A DNA stretch of 64,000 bases from Bacteroidales bacterium. GTDB taxonomy: Bacteria; Bacteroidota; Bacteroidia; Bacteroidales; UBA932. The translations under genes were made by a program, and so were the position numbers. The notes beneath the pieces are model-generated. The model was not told where the DNA came from, made no database searches, and saw only the letters and a program-made list of their open reading frames with translations. The stretch is from contig JAFUDV010000013.1 of the NCBI GenBank assembly GCA_017464245.1, positions 1 through 64,000 on the forward strand, read 5' to 3'. This document shows, piece by piece, positions 1 to 8,545 of the stretch; the first letter of the stretch is position 1; each line of letters opens with the position of its first letter.

Positions 1-27
1 GATGATCGTCATTCCGGCAAAGACCAT

Positions 28-55
28 TGTCAGTCCGAGCGAAGCGAAGGAATCT
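28..55. repeat. Dispersed intergenic repeat, copy A
   Basis: Read on the minus strand this is close to the core CCTTCGCTTCGCTC followed by a GACTGACA-like end. It lies directly after the stop codon of the ROK gene. Two related copies occur at 50719-50746 and 56683-56710, all in intergenic DNA. Bases 1-56 hold no gene. Confidence 0.6.
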
Positions 56-56
56 G

Positions 57-1163
57 TTACGCGTCCAGTTGCGCCAGGGCGAAGTCGTAAGCGCCGACGG
101 AGATGGCCTTGGAGGCGCCGATCTTGGAGATCATGATCCCGATGCGTTTCTGCGGGTCGTAGGTGACGGTTTTGTCGGAACCGTAGACCTTGAGTTCGCG
201 GGCGCTGCCTTTGGCGAAGGCGGCGAATTCGGCCTCGTCGTCGAGGTTGTAGACCTTCATCTGCACCTTGGCGAGGGTGTCGCCGGACAGGGTGCGGACC
301 GTGCCGCGGAGGGCGTCCAGCAGGGCCGGCATAAAATACTTCTTGGATGCGGTGATGCCGCCGCCGATGACGATGAGTCCGTCCATCAGCTGGGCGGCGA
401 CGGCCATCGCGTTGCCCGCGACAGTGCCCATCTCGGCAAAGGCGGCCTTGGCGGCCTCGGGGTTGCCGGGACGGTTGCCTTCGGCGATGTCATAGATGTC
501 CTTCGGGGTGAGGGAGGGATCGTTTACGCCGGAGCGTTCCGCGTACACGCGCTTGACGGCGCGGACGGCGACACCGTCTTCCACGATGACTCCGTCGATG
601 CGGCTGTGCGGAAGGCAGTAGGTCTCCACGCAGGAGTTGTCGCCCCGGTTGAGCTGGCCGTTGACGACGCAGCCGATACCGAAGCCGGTGCCGAAGGTGT
701 AGCCGATGAGGTTGTGGTAGCGCTTGGCGCTGCCCAGGGCCGCCAGCTTCGCATTGACCTGCGGGAGGACACCGCCGAGTGCTTCTCCGAAGGCGTACAG
801 GTCGCCGTCGTTGTTGATGAACACGGGCACGCCGAACTTCTCCTGGAGGAACGGTCCGAGGGCCACGCCGTCGCGGAAGGACGGGAAGTTGGGCAGGTAT
901 CCGCCGATGATGCCGTTCGGATAGTCGGCCGGGCCGGGGAAGGCGAAGCTGATGGCCACGGGCTTCTCGCCCCCGAGGGTGTTCATCACGGACTCGAACC
1001 CGACGACCATCGTCTTCAGGCACAGGTCCAGGTCATTGGCATTGGCAGGGAGCGTGATCGGCTCGCCCACATACTCTTCGCCCTTCATCGCGCCGAACAC
1101 CATGTTGGTGCCGCCGGCGTCCAGGGTAAGGACGATCCTGGAATCGTTGGTGTAGTTTCCCAT
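57..1163 (-). CDS. ROK-family sugar kinase-like protein
   Basis: A 368-residue protein of the ROK fold (repressor, ORF, kinase), expected in the cytoplasm because no signal peptide is visible. The phosphate-binding motif DAGGT is at residues 15-19. NNDGD at 117-121 supplies the likely catalytic Asp119, and a glycine-rich TFGTGFGIG segment follows at about 156-164. The usual ROK zinc motif (CxCGxxGCxE) is not visible, and there is no N-terminal DNA-binding domain, so it is a kinase-type member rather than a NagC/XylR-type repressor. It is the last gene of the glycosidase run; its ATG begins one base after the stop of the upstream GH92 gene, suggesting coupled translation. Inference: it phosphorylates a hexose or amino sugar released by that run. 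Glucose, mannose and GlcNAc cannot be separated from sequence. Confidence 0.8.
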   Translation of the reverse strand: MGNYTNDSRIVLTLDAGGTNMVFGAMKGEEYVGEPITLPANANDLDLCLKTMVVGFESVMNTLGGEKPVAISFAFPGPADYPNGIIGGYLPNFPSFRDGVALGPFLQEKFGVPVFINNDGDLYAFGEALGGVLPQVNAKLAALGSAKRYHNLIGYTFGTGFGIGCVVNGQLNRGDNSCVETYCLPHSRIDGVIVEDGVAVRAVKRVYAERSGVNDPSLTPKDIYDIAEGNRPGNPEAAKAAFAEMGTVAGNAMAVAAQLMDGLIVIGGGITASKKYFMPALLDALRGTVRTLSGDTLAKVQMKVYNLDDEAEFAAFAKGSARELKVYGSDKTVTYDPQKRIGIMISKIGASKAISVGAYDFALAQLDA

Positions 1164-1164
1164 A

Positions 1165-3381
1165 TTATTTTCCCATTGTAAATTCGAGCGTTCCGCCCTT
1201 GACGATGTCCTTGTACTCGATGTACGGGAGGTCGTAGGGCTGGCCGTTCAGCTTGATGCCGCGGATGTAGCGATTCTCGTCGGAAAGGCCCTTGGCGGTG
1301 ATGGTGAAGTCGCCGCCGGCGACCTTCACGACCGCCTTTTCAAAGTTCGGGGCGCCGAACCAGAAGCGCGGGCAGGCGGGCTCCACCTGGTAGAACCCGA
1401 AGCTGGAGAGCACGTACCAGGCGCTCATCTGGCCCACGTCCTCGTTGCCGGCAAGGCCTTCCACGTCATTGAAATACATTTCCTTATAGACCTGGCGGAT
1501 GCGGTCGGCGGCCTTGTCGGGTTTGCCCAGCATCGAATACAGGTACAGGGTATGGTGCCCAGGCTCGTTGCCGTGGGCGTACTGGCCGATAAGGCCGGAG
1601 ATGTCCGGAGAGGCGTTCTCGCCTTCCACGTGGTCCGGCGCCTCGAAGAGGCCGTCCAGCTTCGCGAGCATCGCCTCCCGGGAGCCGAACAGGTCCTGGA
1701 GGCCCTCCACGTCCTGCGGGACGAGCCAGATGTACTGCCAGCCGGTTCCCTCGGTGTAGTCGGAGGTCTCGTGGCGGGAATAGATCGGGTCGAAGGGCTC
1801 GGTGAAGGTACCATCGACCTTGCGGCCGCGCATGAACTGCAGGTCGGCATCCCAGAAATGGCGGTAGGAGTGGCTGCGCTCGCGATAGACGGCCTCCACG
1901 GCCTCGTCGCCCAGGAAGGCGGCGGCGTTGGCCAGGGCGCCGTCGGCGATGGCGTATTCCATGTCGTTGGCCACGGATTCCCGGTACAGGTCGGCCGGGA
2001 TGTAGCCGTATTCCATGCGGAGGTCCTGGCCGCGGTCGGGCGTGGTGGCGGTCTTGGTCATGGCCTCGATCATCTGTTCCTTGGTGAGACCGGCCTGGAA
2101 GCCCTTGACGATGTTGTCGGCGAACGCGACGAGGCCCGGATTGCCTACCATGCAGTCGGTCTCGTTGCCCATCAGGTGCCACACCGGCAGGTCGCCCTGC
2201 TCCTCATAGATGTGGTAGAAGGTGGCGGTGATGTCGTTGCAGCGGCCGGGGTGGATGAGGGTCATCAGCGGCATGGCGGCACGGTAGGTGTCCCAAAGGG
2301 AGAAGGTGGTGTAATTCTGGAAGTTGCCCTGTCGGACGACATCGTCCGAACCGCGGTACTGGCCGTCCACGTCGTTATACACGGACGGGGCCACCATCGT
2401 GTGGTAGAGGGCGGTGTAGAAGACGGTCTTGGTGTCCGGGTCGGGGCAGGAGATGGCGACGCGCCCCAGTTCCTCGTTCCAGGCCTTGCGGGCATCGGCC
2501 TTCACGGCCTCGAAGTCCCAGCCGGGGAGTTCCGCGGCCATGTTGGCCTTCGCGCCCTCCACGGAGACGGGGGAGAGGGCGACCTTCACGAGCACCGGCG
2601 TTCCTTCCTCCACGGCGCCCAGGCCGTAGTAGCCGTAAACGGGCTTGCGGACGCGTCCGCGCTCGCTGTCATTGTTCGGGTTCTCCGCGACGGAGAATTC
2701 CACGGACGGGCGGGAGAATTCGGCCCAGAAGAAGATCTTCTGATTCCGGGCCCATCCCGTCGAGAAGCGCCAGCCGCCGAGGGCCTTCACGTGGCCCTCT
2801 TCGTCCTTCACCACCTCGAAGCCGGCGTCGGTCACGTCATCCCAGCAGCCGCCGTTCTCCAGGTCGAAGACGAGGTTCGCGTTGTCCGTGGCCGGGAATG
2901 TGTAGCGGTGGAAGCCCACGCGGGCGGTGGCGGTCATTTCAGCGGTGATGCCGTAGCGCTCCAGGGGAACGCTGTAGTAGCCCGGTTCGCAGATTTCCTT
3001 CGTGCGGTCCGCGTAGGACCAGGCGCCGGATGCCGGATCTTTCTCCGTGCCGCGGGCGGGCGTGGTGGGGCCGGTCGTGGGCATGACCGTGATGTCGAAC
3101 AGGTCGCCGATGCCGGTGCCGCTGAGGTGCGTATGGCTGAAGCCGATCACGGTCCGGTCGCTGTCGTGGTAGCCGGAGCACCAGTCCCAGCTCTGCGGGA
3201 TGCTGGTGGGACCCAGCTGGACAAATCCGAAGGGCACATTGGCACCCACGAACACGTGGCCGTGGCCGCCCGTTCCGATCTTGGGGTTCACGTAGGCAGC
3301 GTAGTCTTCTGAAGGGGTTGCAGCCGTGCAGGCGCCGAGGATGGCGGCGGCAGCTGCGAGAAAGATAGTGCGGAAATTCAT
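1165..3381 (-). CDS. GH92 exo-alpha-mannosidase lipoprotein (first)
   Basis: Calcium-dependent GH92 enzymes remove terminal alpha-linked mannose, mostly alpha-1,2 and alpha-1,3, from N-glycans and mannans. The chosen start gives MNFRTIFLAAAAAILGAC with lipobox Cys18; an ATG six bases upstream is also possible. The mature protein opens with the family signature YVNPKIGTGG. The EGTGW motif with the candidate acid Glu544 and GNEDVGQMSAW with the candidate base Asp648 are intact. Length (738) is normal for the family. It follows the FGE/BNR fusion gene after a 56-base gap holding a possible promoter and precedes the ROK kinase by one base. Which linkage it prefers cannot be read from sequence. 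Confidence 0.93.
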   Translation of the reverse strand: MNFRTIFLAAAAAILGACTAATPSEDYAAYVNPKIGTGGHGHVFVGANVPFGFVQLGPTSIPQSWDWCSGYHDSDRTVIGFSHTHLSGTGIGDLFDITVMPTTGPTTPARGTEKDPASGAWSYADRTKEICEPGYYSVPLERYGITAEMTATARVGFHRYTFPATDNANLVFDLENGGCWDDVTDAGFEVVKDEEGHVKALGGWRFSTGWARNQKIFFWAEFSRPSVEFSVAENPNNDSERGRVRKPVYGYYGLGAVEEGTPVLVKVALSPVSVEGAKANMAAELPGWDFEAVKADARKAWNEELGRVAISCPDPDTKTVFYTALYHTMVAPSVYNDVDGQYRGSDDVVRQGNFQNYTTFSLWDTYRAAMPLMTLIHPGRCNDITATFYHIYEEQGDLPVWHLMGNETDCMVGNPGLVAFADNIVKGFQAGLTKEQMIEAMTKTATTPDRGQDLRMEYGYIPADLYRESVANDMEYAIADGALANAAAFLGDEAVEAVYRERSHSYRHFWDADLQFMRGRKVDGTFTEPFDPIYSRHETSDYTEGTGWQYIWLVPQDVEGLQDLFGSREAMLAKLDGLFEAPDHVEGENASPDISGLIGQYAHGNEPGHHTLYLYSMLGKPDKAADRIRQVYKEMYFNDVEGLAGNEDVGQMSAWYVLSSFGFYQVEPACPRFWFGAPNFEKAVVKVAGGDFTITAKGLSDENRYIRGIKLNGQPYDLPYIEYKDIVKGGTLEFTMGK

Positions 3382-3401
3382 GTCCATGCGGTTAAATCGT
3401 G

Positions 3402-3409
3402 TAAATATA
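3402..3409 (-). promoter_or_regulatory. Possible internal -7 box before GH92
   Basis: Minus-strand TATATTTA, a 7 of 8 match to TAnnTTTG, lies 21 bases before the GH92 start and could let the last two genes of the run be transcribed alone. Confidence 0.35.
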
Positions 3410-3437
3410 CGAAAAACCGCCCGTCTTTCCAAGATGC

Positions 3438-5222
3438 CTATTCCTTTTCGATCCAGCGGAGGTTGAACTGGTAGTGGACGCGGCTGGAGAGGAGGTGGAT
3501 CATGCCGTCGGGGGACTGGGTACAGGCGAGGTAACCCTTGGGCTCGGCGTGGGTGGCGTCCATCGTGAAGGTACCGGTCCAGGCACCGCCGTCCAGCACG
3601 CGCGTCTTGCCGTCGGTGAGGAGTTTCTTCACGGGCCAGGTGGTGCCTTCATCATAGCTCAGGGCCACGAAAAGTCCGTTCTCGCCGAAAGAGCAAAGCA
3701 TAATCGGCCCTTCCTGCAACCGTTTGAGTACCAGCCGCTGGCCGCTGCCGATGGGCGGGAACTCCGTGGCGGAATAGGTCCATGTGTACCCGCCGTCGTA
3801 GGAGATGCTGCAGGGCATGTGTCCGTCGATGGCGCCTCCCCGCCCGAAGGCCATCAGGGAGCCGTCCTTGCGCTCCACGATGCCTGCGTGGATACCGGCG
3901 ATGGTGCTGCCGGTGTCTTCCCAGGTCCGGCCGCCGTCCTTGGAGACGTGCAGGGACGTTCCGGCCTCGCCGTCCGGCCCGGCGTCGCAGCACAGCAGGA
4001 TGCGCCCGTCCCGGGTGACGATGGGCCCGGCGATGACCTGGTGGCGGACGCGATGCTCCGGTTCGATGTATCTCAAATCCGTCCACGTCCAGGGACCGTG
4101 TTTGTGGCTGGAAAGTCTTCTTCGCATCGCCAGGGCCAGGTCCTTCCATTCTCCGGCATCGCCGACGCCCTGGAAATGGAGGATTTCATTCTTTCTCCCG
4201 ACGGCGCGAGTCAGCAGGGCGCTGCCGGTCATGTTCCGGTCCGGGACTTTGCAGAACAGCCTGGCCGGAGACCATTTCCCGCCCTGGAAGGAGGACTGCA
4301 GCACGACCATTTCGCGCCCGGCCTCGGTGTCGGTCGAAAACCAGATGGCCAGCAGTTCGCCGCCGGGTACCCACGTGACGGCCGGCTGGTGGTTATGGGC
4401 ATAGAAAGGGGTATGGGAATCCTCCGGCTCGATGACATAGGGGAGCGGCTCCAGGAAAACAGGTTCATTGGCGGGACGGCTCCATTTCCCCTTGGATCTC
4501 CCGTCACTGGGCATGGGCCCGCCAACCACCTCCGGGAACTGATTGCTCTCGACCACCCGGAATCCCAGCAGGACGGAGCGGTCGGCCTGGACGGATGCGG
4601 ACCGGTTGGCGCTCCGCAGATACCGCACCGGCGTGTTGTGGCTGCCGCCGCGGACAACGCGGAATTCCGTACCGTCATAGTCGTCTCGGCACCACTCCTC
4701 CACATTCCCGTGCATGTCATATAGTCCCCACGCATTGGGCTCGAACTGAGCTACTTGCAGGGATACGTGCTCCTTGTCGCGGGTGTTGCGCTGCACCTTC
4801 CACTGGCTTTCCGGGAAGGTTTCACCCGTGTTAAAGGCGGTTGTGGTTCCCGCCCGGCAGGCATACTCCCACTCTTCTTCCGTAGGGAGGCGGTAGTGTT
4901 TGCCGGTCTGTTCAGAGAGCCATCGGCAGTAGGCCATGGCATCGTCCCAGGACACCATGATCACCGCCTCGCCGTCTCCGGTGGAGAAGCCCTGCTCGCC
5001 CCGCTTGTGGGTGGGGTCGAACGCCTCGTACTGGGCGTTGGTAATCTCCGTCGCGCTCATCCGGAACGCATCGACCTTCACCTCCCGCCGGGGCGCCTCG
5101 TCCCAGTCTTCCATGGGCGGGTTCTCCGTACCCATCCAAAATGTCCCGGACGGGATCTCGACCATCCGGGGCATTTGAAGCGTATCGGCCGCGAACAGGG
5201 CGGCAATCAGGAAACTGATCAT
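3438..5222 (-). CDS. FGE-like (SUMF1) domain fused to BNR/sialidase-like propeller
   Basis: A 594-residue two-domain protein with a short hydrophobic N-terminus (1-15) that may be a signal peptide. Residues about 20-225 form a formylglycine-generating-enzyme/SUMF1-type fold: SGTFWMG, EEEWEYACRAG, WGLYDMHGNVEEWC and RGGSHN are all recognisable. In true FGE the C-terminal GGS motif carries two copper-binding cysteines; here the equivalent stretch (192-202) has Thr and Leu, so oxidase activity is unlikely. Residues about 270-590 carry Asp-box-like repeats (SKDGGRTW, SYDGGYTW, SYDEGTTW) of a six-bladed BNR propeller. The ATG directly follows the TAG of GH130. Its place among mannosidases suggests glycan binding or an uncharacterised hydrolase in the periplasm. 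The catalytic role is unknown. Confidence 0.8.
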   Translation of the reverse strand: MISFLIAALFAADTLQMPRMVEIPSGTFWMGTENPPMEDWDEAPRREVKVDAFRMSATEITNAQYEAFDPTHKRGEQGFSTGDGEAVIMVSWDDAMAYCRWLSEQTGKHYRLPTEEEWEYACRAGTTTAFNTGETFPESQWKVQRNTRDKEHVSLQVAQFEPNAWGLYDMHGNVEEWCRDDYDGTEFRVVRGGSHNTPVRYLRSANRSASVQADRSVLLGFRVVESNQFPEVVGGPMPSDGRSKGKWSRPANEPVFLEPLPYVIEPEDSHTPFYAHNHQPAVTWVPGGELLAIWFSTDTEAGREMVVLQSSFQGGKWSPARLFCKVPDRNMTGSALLTRAVGRKNEILHFQGVGDAGEWKDLALAMRRRLSSHKHGPWTWTDLRYIEPEHRVRHQVIAGPIVTRDGRILLCCDAGPDGEAGTSLHVSKDGGRTWEDTGSTIAGIHAGIVERKDGSLMAFGRGGAIDGHMPCSISYDGGYTWTYSATEFPPIGSGQRLVLKRLQEGPIMLCSFGENGLFVALSYDEGTTWPVKKLLTDGKTRVLDGGAWTGTFTMDATHAEPKGYLACTQSPDGMIHLLSSRVHYQFNLRWIEKE

Positions 5223-6212
5223 CTACAGGATGTTCGTCCGCTTGGTGAACTCCACGATTTCCGGGATGTAGCCGAAGGCGAGGCCGGTGACGGTGTCGGC
5301 GCAGCCGTAATAGACGGCGATGCGGCCGGTCTCCGGATCGTGCAGGGCGGCGCAGGGGAAGGTCACGCTGGGCACGTCGCCCACGAGCTCATAGTATTCG
5401 CGCGGGCTGATGAGGTACTGGCCGCTGCGGGCGAGGACCTTCCAGGGCTCGTCCAGGTCCAGCAGGGCGCTGCCGAACGCATAGACATAGCCGTTGCAGG
5501 AACGGAGGACGCCGTGATACAGGAGGAGCCAGCCTTCGGAAGTTTCGATGGGCACGGGGCCGGCGCCGATCTTCATGCACTGCCAGGCGCTCACCTCGAA
5601 GGGGGCCGGTGCCATCACGTGGCGGTGGTGTCCCCAGAACTCCAGGTCGGGGGATTCGCTGTAGAAGATGTCGCCGAAGGCCGTGTGGCCCGTGTCGGAC
5701 GGGCGGGACAGCATCGCGAAGCGGCCGCCGATCTTCTTCGGGAACATCACGCCGTTGCGGTTATACGGCAGGAAGGCATTCTCCACTTGGTGGAAGGTCT
5801 CGAAATCGTCGGTCCAGGCCACGCCGATGGTGGGCCCATGGTACCCGTTGCACCAGGTTACGTAATAGCGGTCCTCGATCTTCACTACGCGGGGGTCGTA
5901 GCCATAGACCCACTCCGCGACCTCGGGGATGTCGCAGGAGAACTGGATTGTCTCCGGGTGGATGTCCCAGTGGAAACCATCCTTGGAGAAACCCACGTGG
6001 AGGGTCATCCGGCGGTTCTTGTCGTCGCAGCGGAAAACGCCGGCAAAGCCGCCCTTGAACGGGACCACGGCACTGTTGAATATGCTGTTGCTGTCCGGAA
6101 GCAAGTCTCTCGGAATCACGGGGTTCTTGCTGTAACGCCAGAGGACGTCCTTGCATCCTGCCGGCCTTTCTTCCCAGGGCATGCCCGGGAGCGGATTACC
6201 AGAAATCTTCAT
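5223..6212 (-). CDS. GH130 beta-mannoside phosphorylase
   Basis: GH130 enzymes phosphorolyse beta-1,4-mannosyl links, giving alpha-mannose 1-phosphate plus the acceptor sugar. No signal peptide is present, so it acts in the cytoplasm. YGYDPRVV at 103-110 holds the likely general acid Asp106. The stretches [33 protein letters not shown] and [11 protein letters not shown] resemble, from memory, the 4-O-beta-D-mannosyl-D-glucose phosphorylase branch. Other GH130 members act on Man-beta-1,4-GlcNAc from the N-glycan core, which would suit the neighbouring alpha-mannosidases better. The acceptor (glucose or GlcNAc) is therefore open. Length of 329 residues is normal. Confidence 0.88.
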   Translation of the reverse strand: MKISGNPLPGMPWEERPAGCKDVLWRYSKNPVIPRDLLPDSNSIFNSAVVPFKGGFAGVFRCDDKNRRMTLHVGFSKDGFHWDIHPETIQFSCDIPEVAEWVYGYDPRVVKIEDRYYVTWCNGYHGPTIGVAWTDDFETFHQVENAFLPYNRNGVMFPKKIGGRFAMLSRPSDTGHTAFGDIFYSESPDLEFWGHHRHVMAPAPFEVSAWQCMKIGAGPVPIETSEGWLLLYHGVLRSCNGYVYAFGSALLDLDEPWKVLARSGQYLISPREYYELVGDVPSVTFPCAALHDPETGRIAVYYGCADTVTGLAFGYIPEIVEFTKRTNIL

Positions 6213-6233
6213 GAGTTGTCAGTTTTTGCGATG

Positions 6234-6241
6234 CAAATGTA
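6234..6241 (-). promoter_or_regulatory. Internal promoter -7 box before GH130
   Basis: Minus-strand TACATTTG matches TAnnTTTG and lies 22 bases before the GH130 start, in the 53-base gap after the GH92 gene. It may split the run into two transcripts: GH125-GH92, and GH130 to ROK. Confidence 0.5.
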
Positions 6242-6265
6242 CGCAATCTCGCCCGAAAGGGCAAG

Positions 6266-8545
6266 CTATTTCTCCCGGCTGAAGGAGTAAGGCTTGTCCT
6301 CGGGACGGGTGCCGCGTCCGGTCGCCGGTGTGGCGCCCATGTCGAAGCGCACCTGTGCGCCTTGGACGAGGTCGTTGTGCTCCAGGTAGTTGCGGGTCCA
6401 TGTCTTGCCGTTCAGCTTCATGTCCTGCACGTAGAAGGCGTCGGCGGAATTGGCCGGAGCATCGATCTCGAAGCGCTTTCCGTCGGGCCGCGTGACGACG
6501 GCCTTGCGGAACAGCGGCGTGCCCAGGGCGTACTGCGTGCTGGCGGGGCACACCGGGTAGAAGCCCAGGGCGGAGAAGACATACCAGGCCGATGTCTGGC
6601 CGTTGTCCTCGTCGCCGCAGTAGCCGTCCGGCGTGGCGCGGTACAGGCGGTCCATGGTCTCGCGGATGTGCAGCTGGCCCTTCCAGGGCTGTCCGGCCCA
6701 GTCGTAGAGGTACAGCATGTGCTGCGCGGGCTGGTTGCCGTGGGCGTAGTTGCCCATGTCGGCCACCTGCATCTCCGCAATCTCGTGGATGCGGAAGCCG
6801 TAGTAGGCGTCGTCATAGACGGGCGGGACCACGAAGACGGAATCCAGCATCTGGACGAAGGACTCCTCGCCGCCCATGGCATCGACCAGGCCCTGCACGT
6901 CGTGGAAAACGGACCAGGTGTAGTGCCAGGAGTTGCCCTCGGTGAAGGGACCGCCCCAGCGGTAGGGGCTGAAACCGGCCTGGAAGGTGCCGTCGGCGTT
7001 GCGGCCGCGCATCAGGCGGTCCTCGGCGCTGTACACGTTCTTCCAGTTGCCCGCGCGGGCGGCCCATTTGTCCAGTTCCTCCTGCGGCCGGCCCAGCTTC
7101 TTGGCGAGCTGCAGGATGCACCAGTCGTCATAGGCGTATTCCAGGGTGCGGGCGGCACTTTCGTTGATGCCCGTGTCGCAGGGGACATACCCCAGGGTGT
7201 TGTAGTACTCGTGGCCCAGGCGGCCGGTGGAACTGACCGTAGGGTGCACGTGCTCGGTACCGTACTGGATGCAGTCGTAGAGTACCTGTAGGTCCTGTGT
7301 GTTCACACCCTTGACGACGGCGTCGGCAACGACCGAGGCGGAGTTGTTGCCCACCATGCAGCCGCGGTGGCCCGGGGAGGCCCATTCCGGCAGGAACGCG
7401 TTCTCGCGGGCGACATGGGCATAGCCGGACTGGATTTCCGCGTTCACGTCGGGATAGACGAGGTTCAGCAGCGGGAACAGGGCGCGGAAGGTGTCCCAGA
7501 AACCGGAATCGGTGTACAGGTAGCCCTTCTCGACCTTCCCGTTGTAGGGGCTGTAGTGGACGGGCTCGCCGTTTTCGTCGATTTCATAGAGCTTCCTCGG
7601 GAACAGGACGCTGCGGTACAGGCAGGAGTAGAAGGTCCGGTATTGCTCCGGAGTTCCGCCACCCACGGCGATGCGGCCCAGGATCTCGTTCCAGCGGGCT
7701 TTGGCCGCGCTGCACACCTCGTCGAAGGAGGCGCCTTCCACTTCGCGGAGGTTGCGCTGGGCCTGCTCCAGGGAAATGAAGGAAGATGCGACGCGGGCAT
7801 GGACCTGCTCACCGAGCTTCGTCGCGAATTTCACGACGGCCATCGCGTGTTCGCGCGGGCGGTCTTCGGGATACTGGAGCTGGTCTCCGTCATAGATGTC
7901 GTAGGAGGCGATCTCCTTGTCGAACTCCACGACGAACCAGTTCTTGAAATCGCCTTCCACGCCGCCGTGGTTGTTGGTGTCGTAACCGGCGACGGTGTAC
8001 TTGTCCATCACTTTCACATAGGAGCCGCCGGCATAGGCGTCGATGACCACGCCGGAGGTTTCGCTGTCCGGGAAGGTGAACCGCAGGACGGCCGCCCGTT
8101 CGGTGGGCGTGATTTCGGCCCGGATGTCATGATCGGCGAGGTAAACCTCATAGTAATAGGGCTTTGCGACCTCGCTCAGGTGCGAAAAGATGCTGGCGCG
8201 CTCGTTCTCTCCGGGCTTGGAGGCATCGCGGACGGGCATCAGCGAAAAGGCGCCGTAGTCGTTGATCCAGGGCGAAGGCTGGTGCGTCTGCTTGAAGCCG
8301 CGGATGTGGTGCGCGCCGTAGGTGTAGGCCCATCCGTCTCCGTTCGGGCCGGTCTGCGGGGTCCAGAAGTTCATGCCCCAGGGGAGGGCGATGGCGGGAT
8401 AGGTGTTGCCCGTGGACAGGGTGAAATCGGACTGGGAACCCACGAGGGTGGACACATAGTCCGCCGGGTCGGTCACCAGTTCCTCATGGACAGGGGCGCT
8501 GCAGGCCGTCGCGAGGACGGCGAGGATGGCAAGATATCGTTTCAT
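6266..8545 (-). CDS. GH92 exo-alpha-mannosidase lipoprotein (second)
   Basis: A 759-residue GH92 enzyme with lipoprotein signal MKRYLAILAVLATAC (Cys15), so probably anchored to a membrane. The N-terminal domain has YVSTLVGSQSDFTLSTGN and NTYPAIALPWGMNFW, typical of the family branch that starts with an STGN segment. The EGNSWHY motif places the candidate acid at Glu536 and CGDEDNGQTSAW the base at Asp647. The gene overlaps the GH125 stop by four bases (ATGA), a sign of translational coupling. Three GH92 genes in one window suggest division of labour among different alpha-mannosyl linkages; the individual specificities are not deducible. Confidence 0.93.
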   Translation of the reverse strand: MKRYLAILAVLATACSAPVHEELVTDPADYVSTLVGSQSDFTLSTGNTYPAIALPWGMNFWTPQTGPNGDGWAYTYGAHHIRGFKQTHQPSPWINDYGAFSLMPVRDASKPGENERASIFSHLSEVAKPYYYEVYLADHDIRAEITPTERAAVLRFTFPDSETSGVVIDAYAGGSYVKVMDKYTVAGYDTNNHGGVEGDFKNWFVVEFDKEIASYDIYDGDQLQYPEDRPREHAMAVVKFATKLGEQVHARVASSFISLEQAQRNLREVEGASFDEVCSAAKARWNEILGRIAVGGGTPEQYRTFYSCLYRSVLFPRKLYEIDENGEPVHYSPYNGKVEKGYLYTDSGFWDTFRALFPLLNLVYPDVNAEIQSGYAHVARENAFLPEWASPGHRGCMVGNNSASVVADAVVKGVNTQDLQVLYDCIQYGTEHVHPTVSSTGRLGHEYYNTLGYVPCDTGINESAARTLEYAYDDWCILQLAKKLGRPQEELDKWAARAGNWKNVYSAEDRLMRGRNADGTFQAGFSPYRWGGPFTEGNSWHYTWSVFHDVQGLVDAMGGEESFVQMLDSVFVVPPVYDDAYYGFRIHEIAEMQVADMGNYAHGNQPAQHMLYLYDWAGQPWKGQLHIRETMDRLYRATPDGYCGDEDNGQTSAWYVFSALGFYPVCPASTQYALGTPLFRKAVVTRPDGKRFEIDAPANSADAFYVQDMKLNGKTWTRNYLEHNDLVQGAQVRFDMGATPATGRGTRPEDKPYSFSREK

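Noticed and set aside
3438..5222. Active sulfatase-maturing enzyme
   Set aside because: The two catalytic cysteines are absent and no sulfatase is encoded in the window.
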